From: Xylaria sp. FL1777
Lineage: Eukaryota > Ascomycota > Sordariomycetes > Xylariales > Xylariaceae
Assembly (NCBI GenBank): GCA_022578965.1
Contig: MU400591.1
Location: 62,001 to 126,000 of the forward strand
Length of the DNA stretch: 64,000 bases
Direction: 5' to 3'
The first letter of the stretch is position 1. The number at the start of each line of letters is the position of its first letter. The notes under the pieces are model-generated. The model made no database searches. It was not told where the DNA came from and was given only the letters and a program-made list of their open reading frames with translations. Shown here piece by piece: positions 23,101-36,186 of this stretch. The translations under genes were made by a program, and so were the position numbers.

Positions 23101-24696
23101 TATATTATATTTAAACTTAAAATTGTTATATAACTATTTAGTAAAGCTAAAAACTACTTAGAAAAAACGCTTTATAATTAATATTATATTACTTAAAAAG
23201 TTATACAAAAGAAAAAAAATCTTTAAAGTATAATAAATTAATAGCAAAAATAATTTAGCTAATATATTTACAAAAAAAACATTAAACTAAGCGCTAAAAA
23301 CTTTAGTATTTATAAACTAGCTAACCGTACAAATAAAAGCATTCGTAGAAAAAAAATAAAAATAACCTTTATATAAACAAATTAAAAAAAAAAGTTAAAA
23401 AAATACTTTTATACAGAAATTATTACAATAATTATACAATAAGTAAAAAAGCAACAAGCAAATATATTTAATTTTAAAAAAAACACTAAAAACTATAAAA
23501 CATCGCAAATCTTACATTTTTTTTTATATAACTATTTCTTAAGCTATATATAAATATTTAATATTTCTTTTTATTTTTTTTATTAAACTACTATATAATA
23601 CTTAATTTCTTTTTATTTATTTAAGTATAATAATTATAACAAACATTATGCAATTATTAAATATATATAATATATGTATTACTTTAAAATTTTATTATTT
23701 ATTAGCAACCTTAAAATAAAAAGCTTTTATAGTTTATATAAGCATTTTAGCTATATAAAGCAACTATAGTACTACATAATTAAATAAATACTATATAAAA
23801 GTAGCTTTTATAACAAATTATTTAAGCTATAATAAAAGCAATTAAAGCACTATATAAAATTTAAACTTTAATATTAACTAAAAGCATTAATGCAACTTAA
23901 AACTTGTTACTTTTTGTACAACAAATAATTATTAATAAACTACTTAAATAATAAGCTATACAAAAAAAAAACAAATATATATATTTATATATAGCAACTA
24001 AAAAAACAATTAATTGCTAGAATTACTAGTTAGTAGTTATATAACGTTATAACTACTGTTTTAGCTTATAACGCAAAGCTAACAATTATTAATGTTATAT
24101 TATAGTAAAATAGCTATTATATAAATATATATATATATATATATAAGTATATATATAAAAATAACTAAGTATAAAGCTATTATAAGTATGTATATATACG
24201 TATAAAGCAGCTAATAGTAAAATAAGCAGCTATATAAAATAAAAAGTTTAAAGATATAAAGGCAACAAAAAGCACTGCAAAATTTGAGCTTTTTTTATAA
24301 ATAAAGCCTAGCTTTTATACTTTAATATATTATTAAACTTGCTACTATATAAAAAAGGAACCTTTAATTAACCTTAGTATAAATTACTTACTGCTAATAT
24401 TTTACTTTATATTATTAGCTAACATTAATTAGCTATATAACAATAAAAACAAAAAGCCTTAATTATGCTAGCAATAATTAAACTATACGAAAGTTTAAAT
24501 GCTTTACTTAAAAAGCAACTACTTTTAAACTTAGGCTTTGTATAACTATAAAGTTTAAAAAAAGCAAACATATAAGCAACTCTTTTTTTGCAAAAACTGG
24601 AGTACTAAGTATTTAACTCTTTATAAAATCATTCTTTTTTATTTCTTTTAAATAGCATTATATAAAAAGAATTATAATTAAAAAAAAAGTAACTAG

Positions 24697-24983
24697 TGTT
24701 AAAATAACTAGTTATTAATTATAACTCCTATATATAATACGTATAATAAGTTTTGCATAAAAACTACTTTATATAAAAGCTATTACATAAACTAAGGTAA
24801 TCTTAGTGTTAGTTTAGCTTATATGCTAGCAAAGTTCTTACACATAAAGAAAAACCTTTGCTTCGTACGAACTTTTTCTTTTTATAAACATACAGAATAT
24901 AAATAGCTTATAATACAAAGATTATTATACTTTGTTTTAGCACATATATATTAAACGTACAATTATATAAAGCTTATTTAACA
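24697..24983 (+). repeat. Family 1 LTR (3' LTR of the inserted copy)
   Basis: 287 bp, TGTTAAAATAACTAG...CTTATTTAACA. It keeps the canonical TG and CA ends and is followed by the target duplication GCTAT. A short purine run (AAAAAAAAGTAACTAG) precedes it, consistent with a polypurine tract. Confidence 0.92.
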
Positions 24984-26877
24984 GCTATAATTATATTTTT
25001 AGTTTATAAAATATAATTTATTGTTTTTTTATACAAAGGTTTTTGCTATATTGTTTAATGCTATACGTAAGCATGCTTATAAGTTAATAAAAAATCTTTT
25101 ATATATAAGTTTTTAAAAAATTAATGCTATAGCTAACTTTAGTATACTTTAATATGCTTATATAACGTTTATATTTAGTTAAATTTTGCTTTAATAGCTA
25201 GTATTAAATGCTTGCTATACTTTTTTAAGCTTATTAAGCATTAATTTAAGTATTTTATATAAAGCTAAGTTTAAGTTTTTTTTTTTATTTATATAAAAAA
25301 AACTATTGTTTAGTTAGCTTAATATTAGCTATAGTTTATATTAATGTTAAAGTAAGTATTTATTATATAATATATTTTATTTTAAGTTTTGTTTAAACTA
25401 ATATAGTTAATAAAAAAGTTTTTTATATAACTTTTTAAAATATATAAAAATATAGCATAATATTAGTTTTTTATAATTTTAATATATTAATAAACAGCAA
25501 TAAATAAACAAGCTTTATTATATAATAAGTTATATAGCTTGCTTATATAGTTTTAGCTTAAGTTTTAGCTTTTTTAAAAAGCAATATATTTATTAAAAAG
25601 TATAAATTTGTTTTATATAAACTTTATTAAAAATAAGTTAAAAAACATGCTTTTAATAGCTAGATTTAGTATTGTACGAATATATGTTTTTTGCTTTAGT
25701 GTTTATAGTAAATAATACTAAACAAGGTATTTATATATTAGTTAAAAAATCAGTTTATAGCTTGCTTTTGTTATATAAAAATTAAACGGCTTAAAGAAAT
25801 TTTAGTATTTAATATTTAGCTAAATTAATTGCAGTTAGTATTTATATTATTATGTTTAAAATTATATGTTAGGACTTAGGTTTTTAAAAAGTAGTTTAAT
25901 ATATAAATAATTTAAAAAGTTCTAATTATTATACAAAAAAATATTTAGCTGTTAGCTTAATGTTAAAAATATTATTAATAGTTAAATAGTTGTTATATAA
26001 TAAATATTTAGTAGTTTTTTTAATTTTTTAATTATAAAGTTTTTATAAGCTATTTTTATAAGCTTTTAAATTATAGTTATTTTTAACGTTAAGTAGATTT
26101 TTTTTAATTTAAAGTTTTTAAGCAAAGCGTTTTATATGCTTTAATAAATTTTTTAGAAATGATTTTTTGTTTATTTTTTAAAACTTTTAGCAAACTTTTT
26201 TTAAAAGTAGTTCAATAGTTTATAAAAATATAAATAATCAGCATAATAAAATATTAGCTTAATATTTAGCTTAATTTTAGTTATATAGCTAAAATTAATT
26301 TTCTAGCTTTATATTTTAAAATTAATTTAAGTATTTATTTGTTGTATATTTATTAAAACGTTTTTAGCTAAATTTTTATATATAAAAATAACTAGCCTTA
26401 ATTTTAAAAGCATTATAAACAGTTGTTTATTTTTTTAAAATATAGTAAATTTAGCTAAATTGTATAGTATATTTAATTTTATATTTAAGTTATATAAGTT
26501 GCTGTTTTGCTTTCGTATAGCAATATAATTAATATATTGCTTAGTGTTTATATAGTAATATAGTTAAAAAAGTAGCAAAGTTGCTTGCTATTTTTTTTAT
26601 TTTGTTTTTAGTACTAATAAACAGGTTAAAAGTTTGGTTTTTATATATAAATAAATTAGATCTTTTTTTTTTTTTTTGTACGTGCTTATTTTAGCTAATT
26701 AAAGGAAGTAAACTAAATAATATATTTATATGTTAAAGGAAAAACAAGCATAATACAAAAAACAAATTTTTTTTTAATAAGTTAAAATAAAAGTATGTTA
26801 TATAACTTTGTTATTACTTTAGCTAATCTGTAATTTGTTATAAGTAAGTTAAAAGTGCAAATATAACTATTAATTAG

Positions 26878-27164
26878 TATTAAATAAGCTTTATATAATT
26901 ATACGTTTAATATATATGTGCTAAAACAAAGTATAATAATCTTTATATTATAAGCTATTTATGTTTTATATGTTTAAAAAAAAAAAAAGTTTGTATAAAG
27001 CAAAGGTTTTTTTTTATGTGTGAGCATTTTGCTAGCATACAAGCTAAGCTAATACTAAAATTACCTCGGTTTATGCAATAGCTTTTGCACGAAGTGGTCT
27101 TTATGTAAAACCTATTATATGTACTATATATAAAAGTTATAACTAATAACTAGTTATTTTAACA
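26878..27164 (-). repeat. Family 1 LTR (5' LTR of the outer copy)
   Basis: 287 bp, TATTAAATAAGC...TTATTTTAACA on the plus strand, followed by CTTAT (27,165-27,169), which matches 12,409-12,413. Confidence 0.92.
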
Positions 27165-27169
27165 CTTAT

Positions 27170-30100
27170 ATTTATATTTTCTATTTATTTAATGTATTAC
27201 TATGTTTTTAATAAGTTATAAGCTTAAGTTTAGCAATAGATTTAAGCGAACTATTAATTTTTTATTAAAGCGCTAAAAAACTAGCTAAAACTAAAAAATT
27301 AATAATTAGCTTAAAATAATGCTATAATATTAAAAATAGTTTATTATTATTATTATTACTTTATTAATACAAAAGAAATTTTATTTTATTATTGTTTTAT
27401 AAAAAAAAGAAGCTTTTTTTGTTTTTTGTTATAATTGCTAATAAAGCACTTAAACATATGTAAAAAAGGTATTTAACCTTAAAATTAAATTTTATAAGCT
27501 ATGTTGCTTTTAAGCATAATGCTATATTAACGTATATTTAGTAGCGCAGTAAACTTTAATAAAAACCTTTTTGTTAAGCTAGCAATTAGCTTAAATGCTA
27601 TTTTAACTAAGCTGCGTTAATATTACGCAAATAAACCTATTAAATAACGCTAACTATTTAAAACTAAACTAAACACAAATAAAAACAAATAAAAAGCTGC
27701 TAAAGCAAATATAAAAAGATTTTTTAAGCTTAACAAAGCGTTAAAAATAATTACTATTACTAAAAAAGTAATTTGCGTGCTACTTAAAGCTAGCATAAAA
27801 CGCGTTTATATATTTTTTTAAACAAATTTAAACGTTTAACTTAAACATATTAAAAAAGCTATTAAAAATATTTTAAAAAGTGCTTTATAAATATAAATAT
27901 ATATAAACATTATTAGCTAAAACTTAAACCTAAGAAAATTTGCTAACATTATAGCAGCTTTTTTATATTACGTAAGCATAATAACTACTTATAATTAAAC
28001 TATTATAGTTATATTAATAGTTTTAAATACTTATAGCAAAACTAAGCATATTATAATATAAAAAATAAACAAAGCATTATTTTTAAACGTTATTAAAGCA
28101 GCTTATAAACTTACTAATAATAATTAAAAGGTTATTTTTAGCTCGAAAAAAATAAAAAACTAGTATGCAAACAATATAAAATAAACTATAATAACATTTA
28201 AAAATAGGTTAATAGTATATTAGCAGCTATTTTAACTTATAGTAATAAATATATTAGCTACTAAAGTTATTAAACTAAAAAAAAAGCTTTTAAAAGTGTA
28301 ATTATAGCAAGCTAATAATATTAAAATTACAAAAGTTATACTACTAAAAAAACTCTAATAATGCAAATATAACATAAAACTAATATATGTTAGCATAAAG
28401 TTAGTTTAAAATGCAAACAAGCTATATAATAATAAAGTTTTTTAAAACTATAATTATTATATAGCTTTATTATATTTTAAAGATATAATAGCGTTAAAAT
28501 ACTACTAATGCTATAAATAAAAGTATAAAGTAGCTTACTATAAAAAAAACAAATATTATAGTTAGTACGTATTTTTGCAATACATTAATAATAAAAAAAA
28601 CATATGTTTAATATAAGCTATAAACAGTTTAGCTAAATATAAGTAGTATAACAATAAACACTTTATATAAGCTATAATATGCTTATATGCTTAAAAAGCA
28701 AAAAATATAGCAAAAAATATATATATATATAAAGTAGCTAATTATACTATAAACGTAATAGCTAAACTAGCTTTTTAAAACAAACTTATTATAATATTAT
28801 TTAGCTTTTAAAAGCAGCTAGCTTTTAAAACAGCAGAAAACGTAAAAATAACCTAGCTATAAAAAGTAAACAAGCCTTTAAGCTTAAAAAACTAAAACAA
28901 CAGCTAAAAAAAAGAACAGTTTTTAATTAAGCATGTTGTAATTTTAAACTAATTTTAGTTTAACTTTTTTAAAAACATAAGTAATATTATAATAAAAAAG
29001 TTTGCAACTATAAACTTAGCAACGCAAAAAAAAAAAAGCTTAACTTTGCTTTTAAACTATAATAAAAACGCGTTAAAAAAAAGTAGCAACAAAAATAAAA
29101 CTTTTGTTAGCACATAATAAATAAATACTTCGTACTTTAATAAAACGTTAAAAAAAATTACGCAGTTATAAAAAAAATCCTTTTTAAAAAGAATAAATAT
29201 AACGTTTTAGCAATTTATAAGCTGCTAATAGCTATTAATAACTTTTTATATATTGCATGTTTAATTAGCTTAAAATATAGCATTATATAATATTAGAACT
29301 AAAGCAAGCCTTAAGCAATTATACTAATAGATTTAACAATAAAAGTAAAAAAAATAAAAGCTACAAAAAACTAATGCATAGTTACTTTAAGCCTTAAAAA
29401 TAAAAACCTTAATATTTATTACATTTATTTCTTTTTTTTTTTTTTTATATAGTTTAAAAGTAGCTTATATTACTAATAAAACTAAAACAAAAGTAGCTTG
29501 CTAATAAAACTTTATTATTTAGGGATTTTAACTTATATTACTAAAATTAAATATATATATTAAAGCTATATACTAAAGCTAAAAAAGCTACGTTATTAGT
29601 ATAAAACTAAAACTTTAAGCTTATTACTTTAAAAAACATAAGCACTTTTTTTAACTAAAAAAAACTAAATATTACTATAAATTTAGCTTAAGTATTAATA
29701 AACTTAAAAGCTGCTTTTATGTTAAGCTTAAATATAATAAAAAGCAATTATAAGCTATTTAAGTACTAAATAAAAAGCTTTAATAAACTAAATAAACTTT
29801 TAAAAAACTTAGGCCAAAATTAAAAGCTAGCTAACATAAAACAAGTAAAAATTAAAGCATGTTTTTTTTTAGCAACCTTTTATTTAATAAACGCTAAAAA
29901 CTTTAAACATTTAAACTTAGCTGTAAAAAAGCTGTTTAATAGCTTAAACAAGATTGCAAATAAAACAGTACTAAACTAAAAAAAAAGTAAGCTATAATAT
30001 AACTAGTAAACAGCAAAAATAAAACAAGCAGTATAAAAAAAAAAAAAAGCTTACGTTTATTAGCAGAAAGTTCAAACTAAAAAAGCTTACTAAAATAAAC

Positions 30101-33000
30101 ATAAAGTAAACAAAGCACAAAAAAAAGCCTAAGCTAAAGCGTTTAAAAGCTACTTTTAATAATAACTATATAACTTTTTTAATATAAAAAGAAGCAAAGC
30201 TAAAAGCATAAAAGCAAAACAAGCTAAAATAATATAAAAAACCTTAAAATAAGTACGAACAAAAAGCTTATAAGCACTAAAAAAGCTAGTATTGCTAAAC
30301 CTTTGCAATAATAATAGCTTAAATGCAACTATAGTAAGCACTTTTAAAAACAAAGCAAAAGTTTTTGCTAAAAAGTTTTTTTTAAAACTAAACGTTAACT
30401 TAAAAAATATAGCTATTTTGCTAGCTTTTTTAACTTTTTTTTTTTTTTACTATAGCATAAACTATTATAAAATGTAAATAATTTTAAGCTATATAAAAAC
30501 TTAAAAAGTACTAAAATTAAATAAAATCTTAAACGCGTTTTTAAAAGCATATAGCTTATAACTACTTAAAAACAATAAAAATAAGCATAAGTTTTTTGTT
30601 AAACGTATAGCTAATATAGTATTAGCTAGCTTTTAGATTAATTATTACTTAAAATGCTTTTAAAACGCTTAAACAATAGTTATTCTAAAAAATAAACTAA
30701 ATAAAAGCTTATTAAGCTTTTAATAGCTTATTGTTTTATTAAATATAATAAAAAAGCTTATTAAAGCTAAAATAGCTTTAAAATTAACTTATGCTATTAT
30801 AATATATAAACTACTTTTTTTTAAACAAATAAAAAATAAGTTATAATAGTTTATAAAAATAGTATTATACTTAATTATTTTTGCAGTACGTTATATATAA
30901 GCTATAAATAAAGCAATTTTAATGCTTTTTTTAAATATAATAAAAACATTTAACTTAATAATACATAAAAAGCTTTATTAAATACTTAAAAAAATAAGCT
31001 TTTTAAAGTAAACAGTATAATAAATATAAAGCTTTTTAATAAACTATATAATAACTTTACTTTTTAATAAGCAAAAGTTAAACTTAATACATATTAAAGC
31101 AAGTATTTTATAAAAATCTTTATTATTGCTGATTTTTTTTTGCTTATATATTGCTTTACTATATAATAAACTGCAGTTTATATAAAGGCTTTAAAGCACT
31201 GTTTTTATAAATAATATAAACTTACTAAATGTTAAAAAAAACATAAAAACAGCTTATAAAACGTTTAAATAAGCTTATAAAGTTTATTTAAAATAAAGCT
31301 AAAAATATAGATTTAAATTTAATTTAAGCAAATATTACTTTGTTTACTTTATAAAGCTAAGCTAAAAAGCTTTTAAGCATATAATAAAAGCAAGCTAAAA
31401 AAAAATACGCTTTAAAATAGCAGCAAAAATGCTTAGCATATAAATAAACTACTGCTTAAACTAAAAAAAGCAACATAAAATGCTTTATAAAAAGCTAAAA
31501 AAGCAAACATTATTAATAAGCTGCTTAGCTTAGTTTACGTAAAAACTAAGCATAATTTAAGCAAAACTTTTATATATAGCAGTAATACAAGCAGCAATTA
31601 AGTATAAGTTAATAGTATAATATAAGTTAATAAAACAAAACTAATAGCTAAAACAAAAGCTGCTAAAAGCGCTTAAGCAAATTTAAAACAAATGTTTATA
31701 TGCTATTATTAAAGCTTATAAAAGTGTTTATATAATTAACCTTAAAACAAAATTGCTAATCTTTTTTTTAAACTTATAGCTAAACTATAAAACTATTAAA
31801 TACGCAAAAAAAATTAAAAACATAAATATAACAAATTATATTTAAAAATAGTTTAAAAAGCTAGCTTTAGTAGCATATAACTTAATTAGCAATAAAAAAG
31901 TTTAAAGCTATAAAGTATAACTAAATAATAGCAAAAAAAAAATATTTTAAGCTAGCAAAGCATAAAGCAAACTTTTAGAAATTTTAAACTATAAAATATA
32001 CTAAAAAGGCAATAAAAGCAACAAAAAAAACAAGCTGCTAATAAACCTAGAATTAATGTATACGTAGCATATTTAGTAATAAACTAAAAAACAAAAAAAA
32101 ATAAGGTTTAAACAAACTATTATTAACTAGCTTTTGTATAATAAGTAGCTTAATATATATAAAAGCTTATATAAAGTTAAAAGCTTTATATTAGTTTAGC
32201 TACGTATAAAAAAAATTAGCTTAAAAAAATACTTTATGTTTTAAAAAATACCTAGCTATAAGTTGCTAACGTGCTAGTATAGTTAAGCTAAAAAGTTACT
32301 GCTATATTTTTTAAACTAGTGCTTTAAATATAATAGCATTTATAGCATACTAAAAAAGCAAACAAATTTTTAACTAAGCTACTAATTATTATATAACCCA
32401 AAAAAAGCATATAAAATAGCCAAATAAGTTTTAAATATAAAAAGGCTTAGCTATTATAACGTAGCTAAAGAACTAATTAAGTTATAAATAGCTATAAAAA
32501 CATAAAAACAAAAGCTTTTAAATATAAAGCAAAAATAGCTAAGCATTAATACTAGCTTTTTTTTAAGCTAAAAAAGGTTTACTATAACTATAAAGCAAAA
32601 GGTTTAAAAAAAAACTAAAAAAAAGAAGCAGTATATTTAGCTAAATAAATGCTAAAACTAAAAAAACTACTACAAGCAGCATAAAGCAAGCAGCAATACT
32701 AAAGCAAGCAAACTACAAAGCAAAAAAAATACAAAGAAAAAAAAACTATAAAGTAACTATATAAAGGTGCATATACTTAATTAATAGCATAATACAAATA
32801 AGCAAACAACTTAAAAGCAAAAAAATAAAAAGCAAAGCATTTAATAAAATTGTAGCAAAACTAGTACAACTTAAAAATAAATATAAAATGTTTTTATTTA
32901 GCTACTAAGAAAAAAATAAGCCGCTTATGGCTTGCTTTCGACTTATAAGCATGGTTTTTACTTATTTATATAAAAAATAAAAACTAGTATAGCTAATAAG
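27170..33000 (+). mobile_element. Degraded LINE-type (non-LTR) retrotransposon, approximate bounds
   Basis: No LTRs flank this stretch, but its plus strand encodes a recognisable non-LTR reverse transcriptase at about 30.73-31.40 kb (separate entry). A Tad/I-like LINE with an upstream ORF1 and endonuclease would fill about 5-6 kb, which fits the space between the family 1 element and the second copia element. The ends are not defined: the left may start anywhere after 27,169, and the right is placed near a less A/T-rich patch at 32,930-33,020. The first part may also include leader sequence of the surrounding copia element. Confidence 0.6.
30727..31400 (+). pseudogene. LINE-type reverse transcriptase remnant
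   Basis: One plus-strand frame reads, in family order, LLNIIKKLIKA (RT motif 'LLN-IGK--E'), ALKLTYA, FAVRYI-stop-AINKAILMLFLNII (the 'LDI-GAFD' region with Asp changed to Asn), TFNLIIHKKLY, SFLINYIITLLFN, HIKASIL-stop-KS (the 'GIPQGSPLSP' region after RIP) and LLLIFFCLYI. Further on, AYKTFK and NLSKYYFVYFIKLS match the region after the YADD box. The order and spacing are those of LINE RTs. Dead, with many stops. Confidence 0.75.
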
Positions 33001-35993
33001 CCGTTAACCCAAGTAATACAATATATATTGTTTTATAAAATATAAAAGGTTTTTATTAATATTTATTTGCACTTTAAATTATTAAATATAAAGTATTAGC
33101 TATTAAAAGTAAGCTATTTGCTATTAAACGTAAATATTTGTTCTTTTTATAGCACTTTTAAACAAAAATGCAAAAAAAAAACTTATTATTAGCGCTGCTT
33201 GCTAATATTTTTAGTGTTTTAAATAATTATTTAGCTTTTAGTTAATATGTTATAAAACTATACACTTATTTTATAATAAAAAATTATACGTTATATAATT
33301 GCTTATTATTTATAAAAAATCATTTATATATTTACTTTTTTTTTTTTTATTAATAAACATAAACAAAAATCCATTAAAAACTTAAAATACTTAAAAAACT
33401 TAAAATTTACTTTTAATTATTACTTATTAATATATTTAATTATAACTAAACTAAAGTTTTTTAAAAAATAGTTAAAAAAACATAAATTTAAACTACTTAG
33501 TAATATATTTACTTTTTAAAACTAATTATTTAGTAGTTTTATATTTAAAGAAAAGCTTTTTACTTTTATTTTTATTTTTTAAAGCTTAAAAAAAAATAAA
33601 TTATAAAAATAGTAATGCTTTAATATATTACTTATATACAACAAAAAAATCAAAGTTAAAAAAAAAGCCTTAAATAATAACTTATTTGTTTTTTAGCTAA
33701 AAAAAAAGCAGCTTTTTTTTTTTTCGAAATATTTTTATTTTGCTTTTAATATTGCTTATATTTATTATTTTACTTATTATTTCAACTTTTAATTTTTATA
33801 TTAATAATATTATATTATAACGCTTTAAGCTTAAAAAGCTTAATATAAATAACTATAATATTAAAATTTAAGCTTTTAAATTAATAAAGTTAAGTGCTAG
33901 CTTTATTAATATATTTAAACTTAAAAATAAAAGTGCTAACTAAAATAACTTTAATACTATATTATAAAACGCTATACTAAAAAAAGGCATTAAAAATATA
34001 CTTAATAGCACTTTTTTTAAGCTTATAAAACTTTTTAATAATATAAATAATACTACTTAAAATATTTTTATTAAACGTTAAATTTATTAAACTACTATAA
34101 ATAATTATTTATTAGTTAGCATTAAAAGCAAACTAAACTTAACTATTAAGCAAAAATAAAACATAAATAATAAAATAAATGTTTATGTTATATATTATTA
34201 ATTAATTATTTATTATTAATAATAAAAAGCAAATTATTTATTAAACTTATTATATGCTTTATTAAAAAAAACTTTAGTATAAATAAAAAGAATTAATAAA
34301 TATAATAAGCATTAAATTAATAATTATTAAACTATTAATTTTTTTTAACTTAACTAAAAAATCTTTAATTAGCTTAAATAACTATAATATATAGCAAATT
34401 TAAGTAATACTTTTAACATTTAAAAAACGTTTATAATTATTATATATTTTATTATAAATATTAGTAATAAATTTTTAATTACTTTAAAAAAGTTAATATT
34501 TAAAGCTTATAATTATTAAATAAAGCTATTTAAAAATATTAAACGTAATGCTTTAGTAATATTAGCATATTACTTAAATAATATTAATAAAAATAATAAA
34601 GTTTACTTTATTAAACATAATAAACTAAGCATTAATTAAAGCAACTAATAATGCTTAAATAATAACTTTAAAAGCTTTATTAAAAAAAAAAAACCTTTTA
34701 ATTATATAGAACTTTTTTAAAAGGTTTGTTTTATTTATAAATAGTTTAGTACTACTTATAGCAATTATAATAATAGTATATATTATTTAAAACAAAACAA
34801 AAGAATAGCTTACTATTAAAAAAATAAGCTTTTAATTAGTATTTTTAATATAAGTTTAAATAACTTTTTAAAAGCTGCAAACTTTAAAAGTTATTATATT
34901 AAATAAAATAAAGCAATGCAGCATTTTATTAATTAACATAATATTTTTTTGTTATAAACTAACTTTGTTTAAACTTATGCTATATTATTTTTAAAAAACA
35001 TATTTAAAGTAATACTAAAGGTTTTTGCAAAACTATTAATAGCTAAGTTTTTTAACTAATTATTTAATATAAAGGCTTTATGCTACATTTGCTATAAATA
35101 ATAAATGTTTATAATATATATACTTTTTATTAAACTTTTTAAAATAAAAGGTATAAATATTAAAGTAATAATATTAAGCAGTAATAAAATTACTTTAGTA
35201 GTTTAATAAAAAAATAACATTAAACTTATTATTTTAAAAAATATTTTATATGTTTTATATATAAAACTAAACTTTATTTTAATTAGCACTTTTATAATAT
35301 AACAAAGCTTTAAGTTTAAATAAAATAAATTTAAAGCTTAAATTTTTTTTATATTACTTAATTGCTTAAATTATTAAATATTAATAATATATAAGCAGCT
35401 ATATAATAAATTTTACTTTTTTAATTACTTTATTATTACTTGTTTAAACTACTAAAAGCTTTTAAAATTAAAAGAATTATTAATAATATTTATAACTGCA
35501 AGTTTAAGTTTAATAATACTTTTAATACTTTTATATTAATGCTTTAGCTATATAAACTTTTAAAACTGTTATAAAATAGCTTTAAAAAAAAGCATTTAAG
35601 TTATTAATAATTATAATAATATAGTATGCAAATTATATATACTAGCTAAAAGAACTACTAAAAATAATTATATTATAGTTTTATAAGCTTTATAAAAAAG
35701 CGTTTATTAATATGCTAACTTAAATAGCTTAATTATACTAGCAATTTTTATAAACAAGTTATATTATTTATTAATAATAAATAATATAACTTAATTTTTA
35801 AAAGTATATTTATTAAAACAAAAGTTTAATATTAAATATTTTATTTAATTAAATATTAAATAAGTTAAAATATAAACTAATATAAAAGTTTAATTTTATA
35901 AAACTAATAATAGTAAAAAATTTAAAAACTAAGTAATTATTAGTTTTTTTATATAAAAAAACGTTTAACTTAAATTTTTAGCACTTTATTAAT
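33000..35993 (+). mobile_element. Ty1/copia-type element, family 2, piece 1 (gag to protease/pre-integrase)
   Basis: Degraded coding sequence of a second copia-type element in plus orientation, cut at 35,993 by a Ty3/gypsy element. At about 35,165-35,330 one frame reads VIILSSNKITLVV, IKLIILKNILYVLYIKLN and LISTFIIQQSFKF. This is the usual copia stretch between protease and GAG-pre-integrase ('LKNVLYVP-LK-NLISVS-L---G'). The part before about 34.7 kb should be gag but is too mutated to read. The left border is approximate. Confidence 0.65.
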
Positions 35994-36186
35994 TGTTATA
36001 ACTAGGCTACTTAGGTACTTTAGCACATATTACAGGTTATATGTATATATAGGATATTTTTTTCATACTTATTTCATAGGAGTTTTTTCCCTTTTTTAAG
36101 CATTAGTTTTGTTAAATACTTATTATAAAACTAGAGATATATTAATTATTATATTTAACTTTTAATGCTTTATACTTTCTGTAATA
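35994..36186 (+). repeat. 5' LTR of the Ty3/gypsy element
   Basis: 193 bp from TGTTATAACTAGG to TTCTGTAATA (terminal CA mutated to TA). It is notably less RIP-mutated than its partner, keeping for example GGCTACTTAGGTAC and CATAGGAG. Confidence 0.93.

Larger units (their letters stand above)
17610..24983 (+). mobile_element. Ty1/copia-type LTR element, family 1, inserted copy
   Basis: 7,374 bp with 287-bp LTRs (17,610-17,896 and 24,697-24,983) and the 5-bp target duplication GCTAT (17,605-17,609 and 24,984-24,988). It lies in opposite orientation inside another copy of the same family. Segments match as reverse complements, for example 23.40-23.62 kb with 14.0-13.8 kb, 21.59-21.74 kb with 15.85-15.66 kb, and 19.48-19.79 kb with 25.28-25.0 kb. 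The plus strand encodes degraded copia peptides at about 21.77-23.1 kb. The LTRs begin TGTT and end AACA in the right copy; the left copy has TA at both ends through RIP. Confidence 0.92.
12414..27164 (-). mobile_element. Ty1/copia-type LTR element, family 1, outer copy (interrupted)
   Basis: Flanked by 287-bp LTRs (12,414-12,700 and 26,878-27,164) in the same orientation and by the 5-bp target duplication CTTAT (12,409-12,413 and 27,165-27,169). Without the inserted second copy and its target duplication it measures about 7,372 bp, essentially the same as that copy. Coding direction is minus: its sequence is the reverse complement of the inserted copy, whose plus strand carries copia reverse-transcriptase peptides. 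Thus 26,878-27,164 is the 5' LTR and 12,414-12,700 the 3' LTR, with the reverse transcriptase at about 15.7-14.35 kb. Heavily RIP-mutated and non-functional. Confidence 0.9.

Noticed and set aside
30156..30477. Overlapping open frames on both strands in the A/T block (also 52,756-52,977 and 53,999-54,205)
   Set aside because: Hydrophobic low-complexity products of A/T-rich sequence inside retrotransposon relics, with no domain, start context or codon bias.
32930..33020. Patch with AAGCCGCTTATGG and ATAAGCATGG that looked like a tRNA or structured RNA
   Set aside because: Only a weak imperfect stem. No cloverleaf, anticodon arm or T-loop signature could be built.
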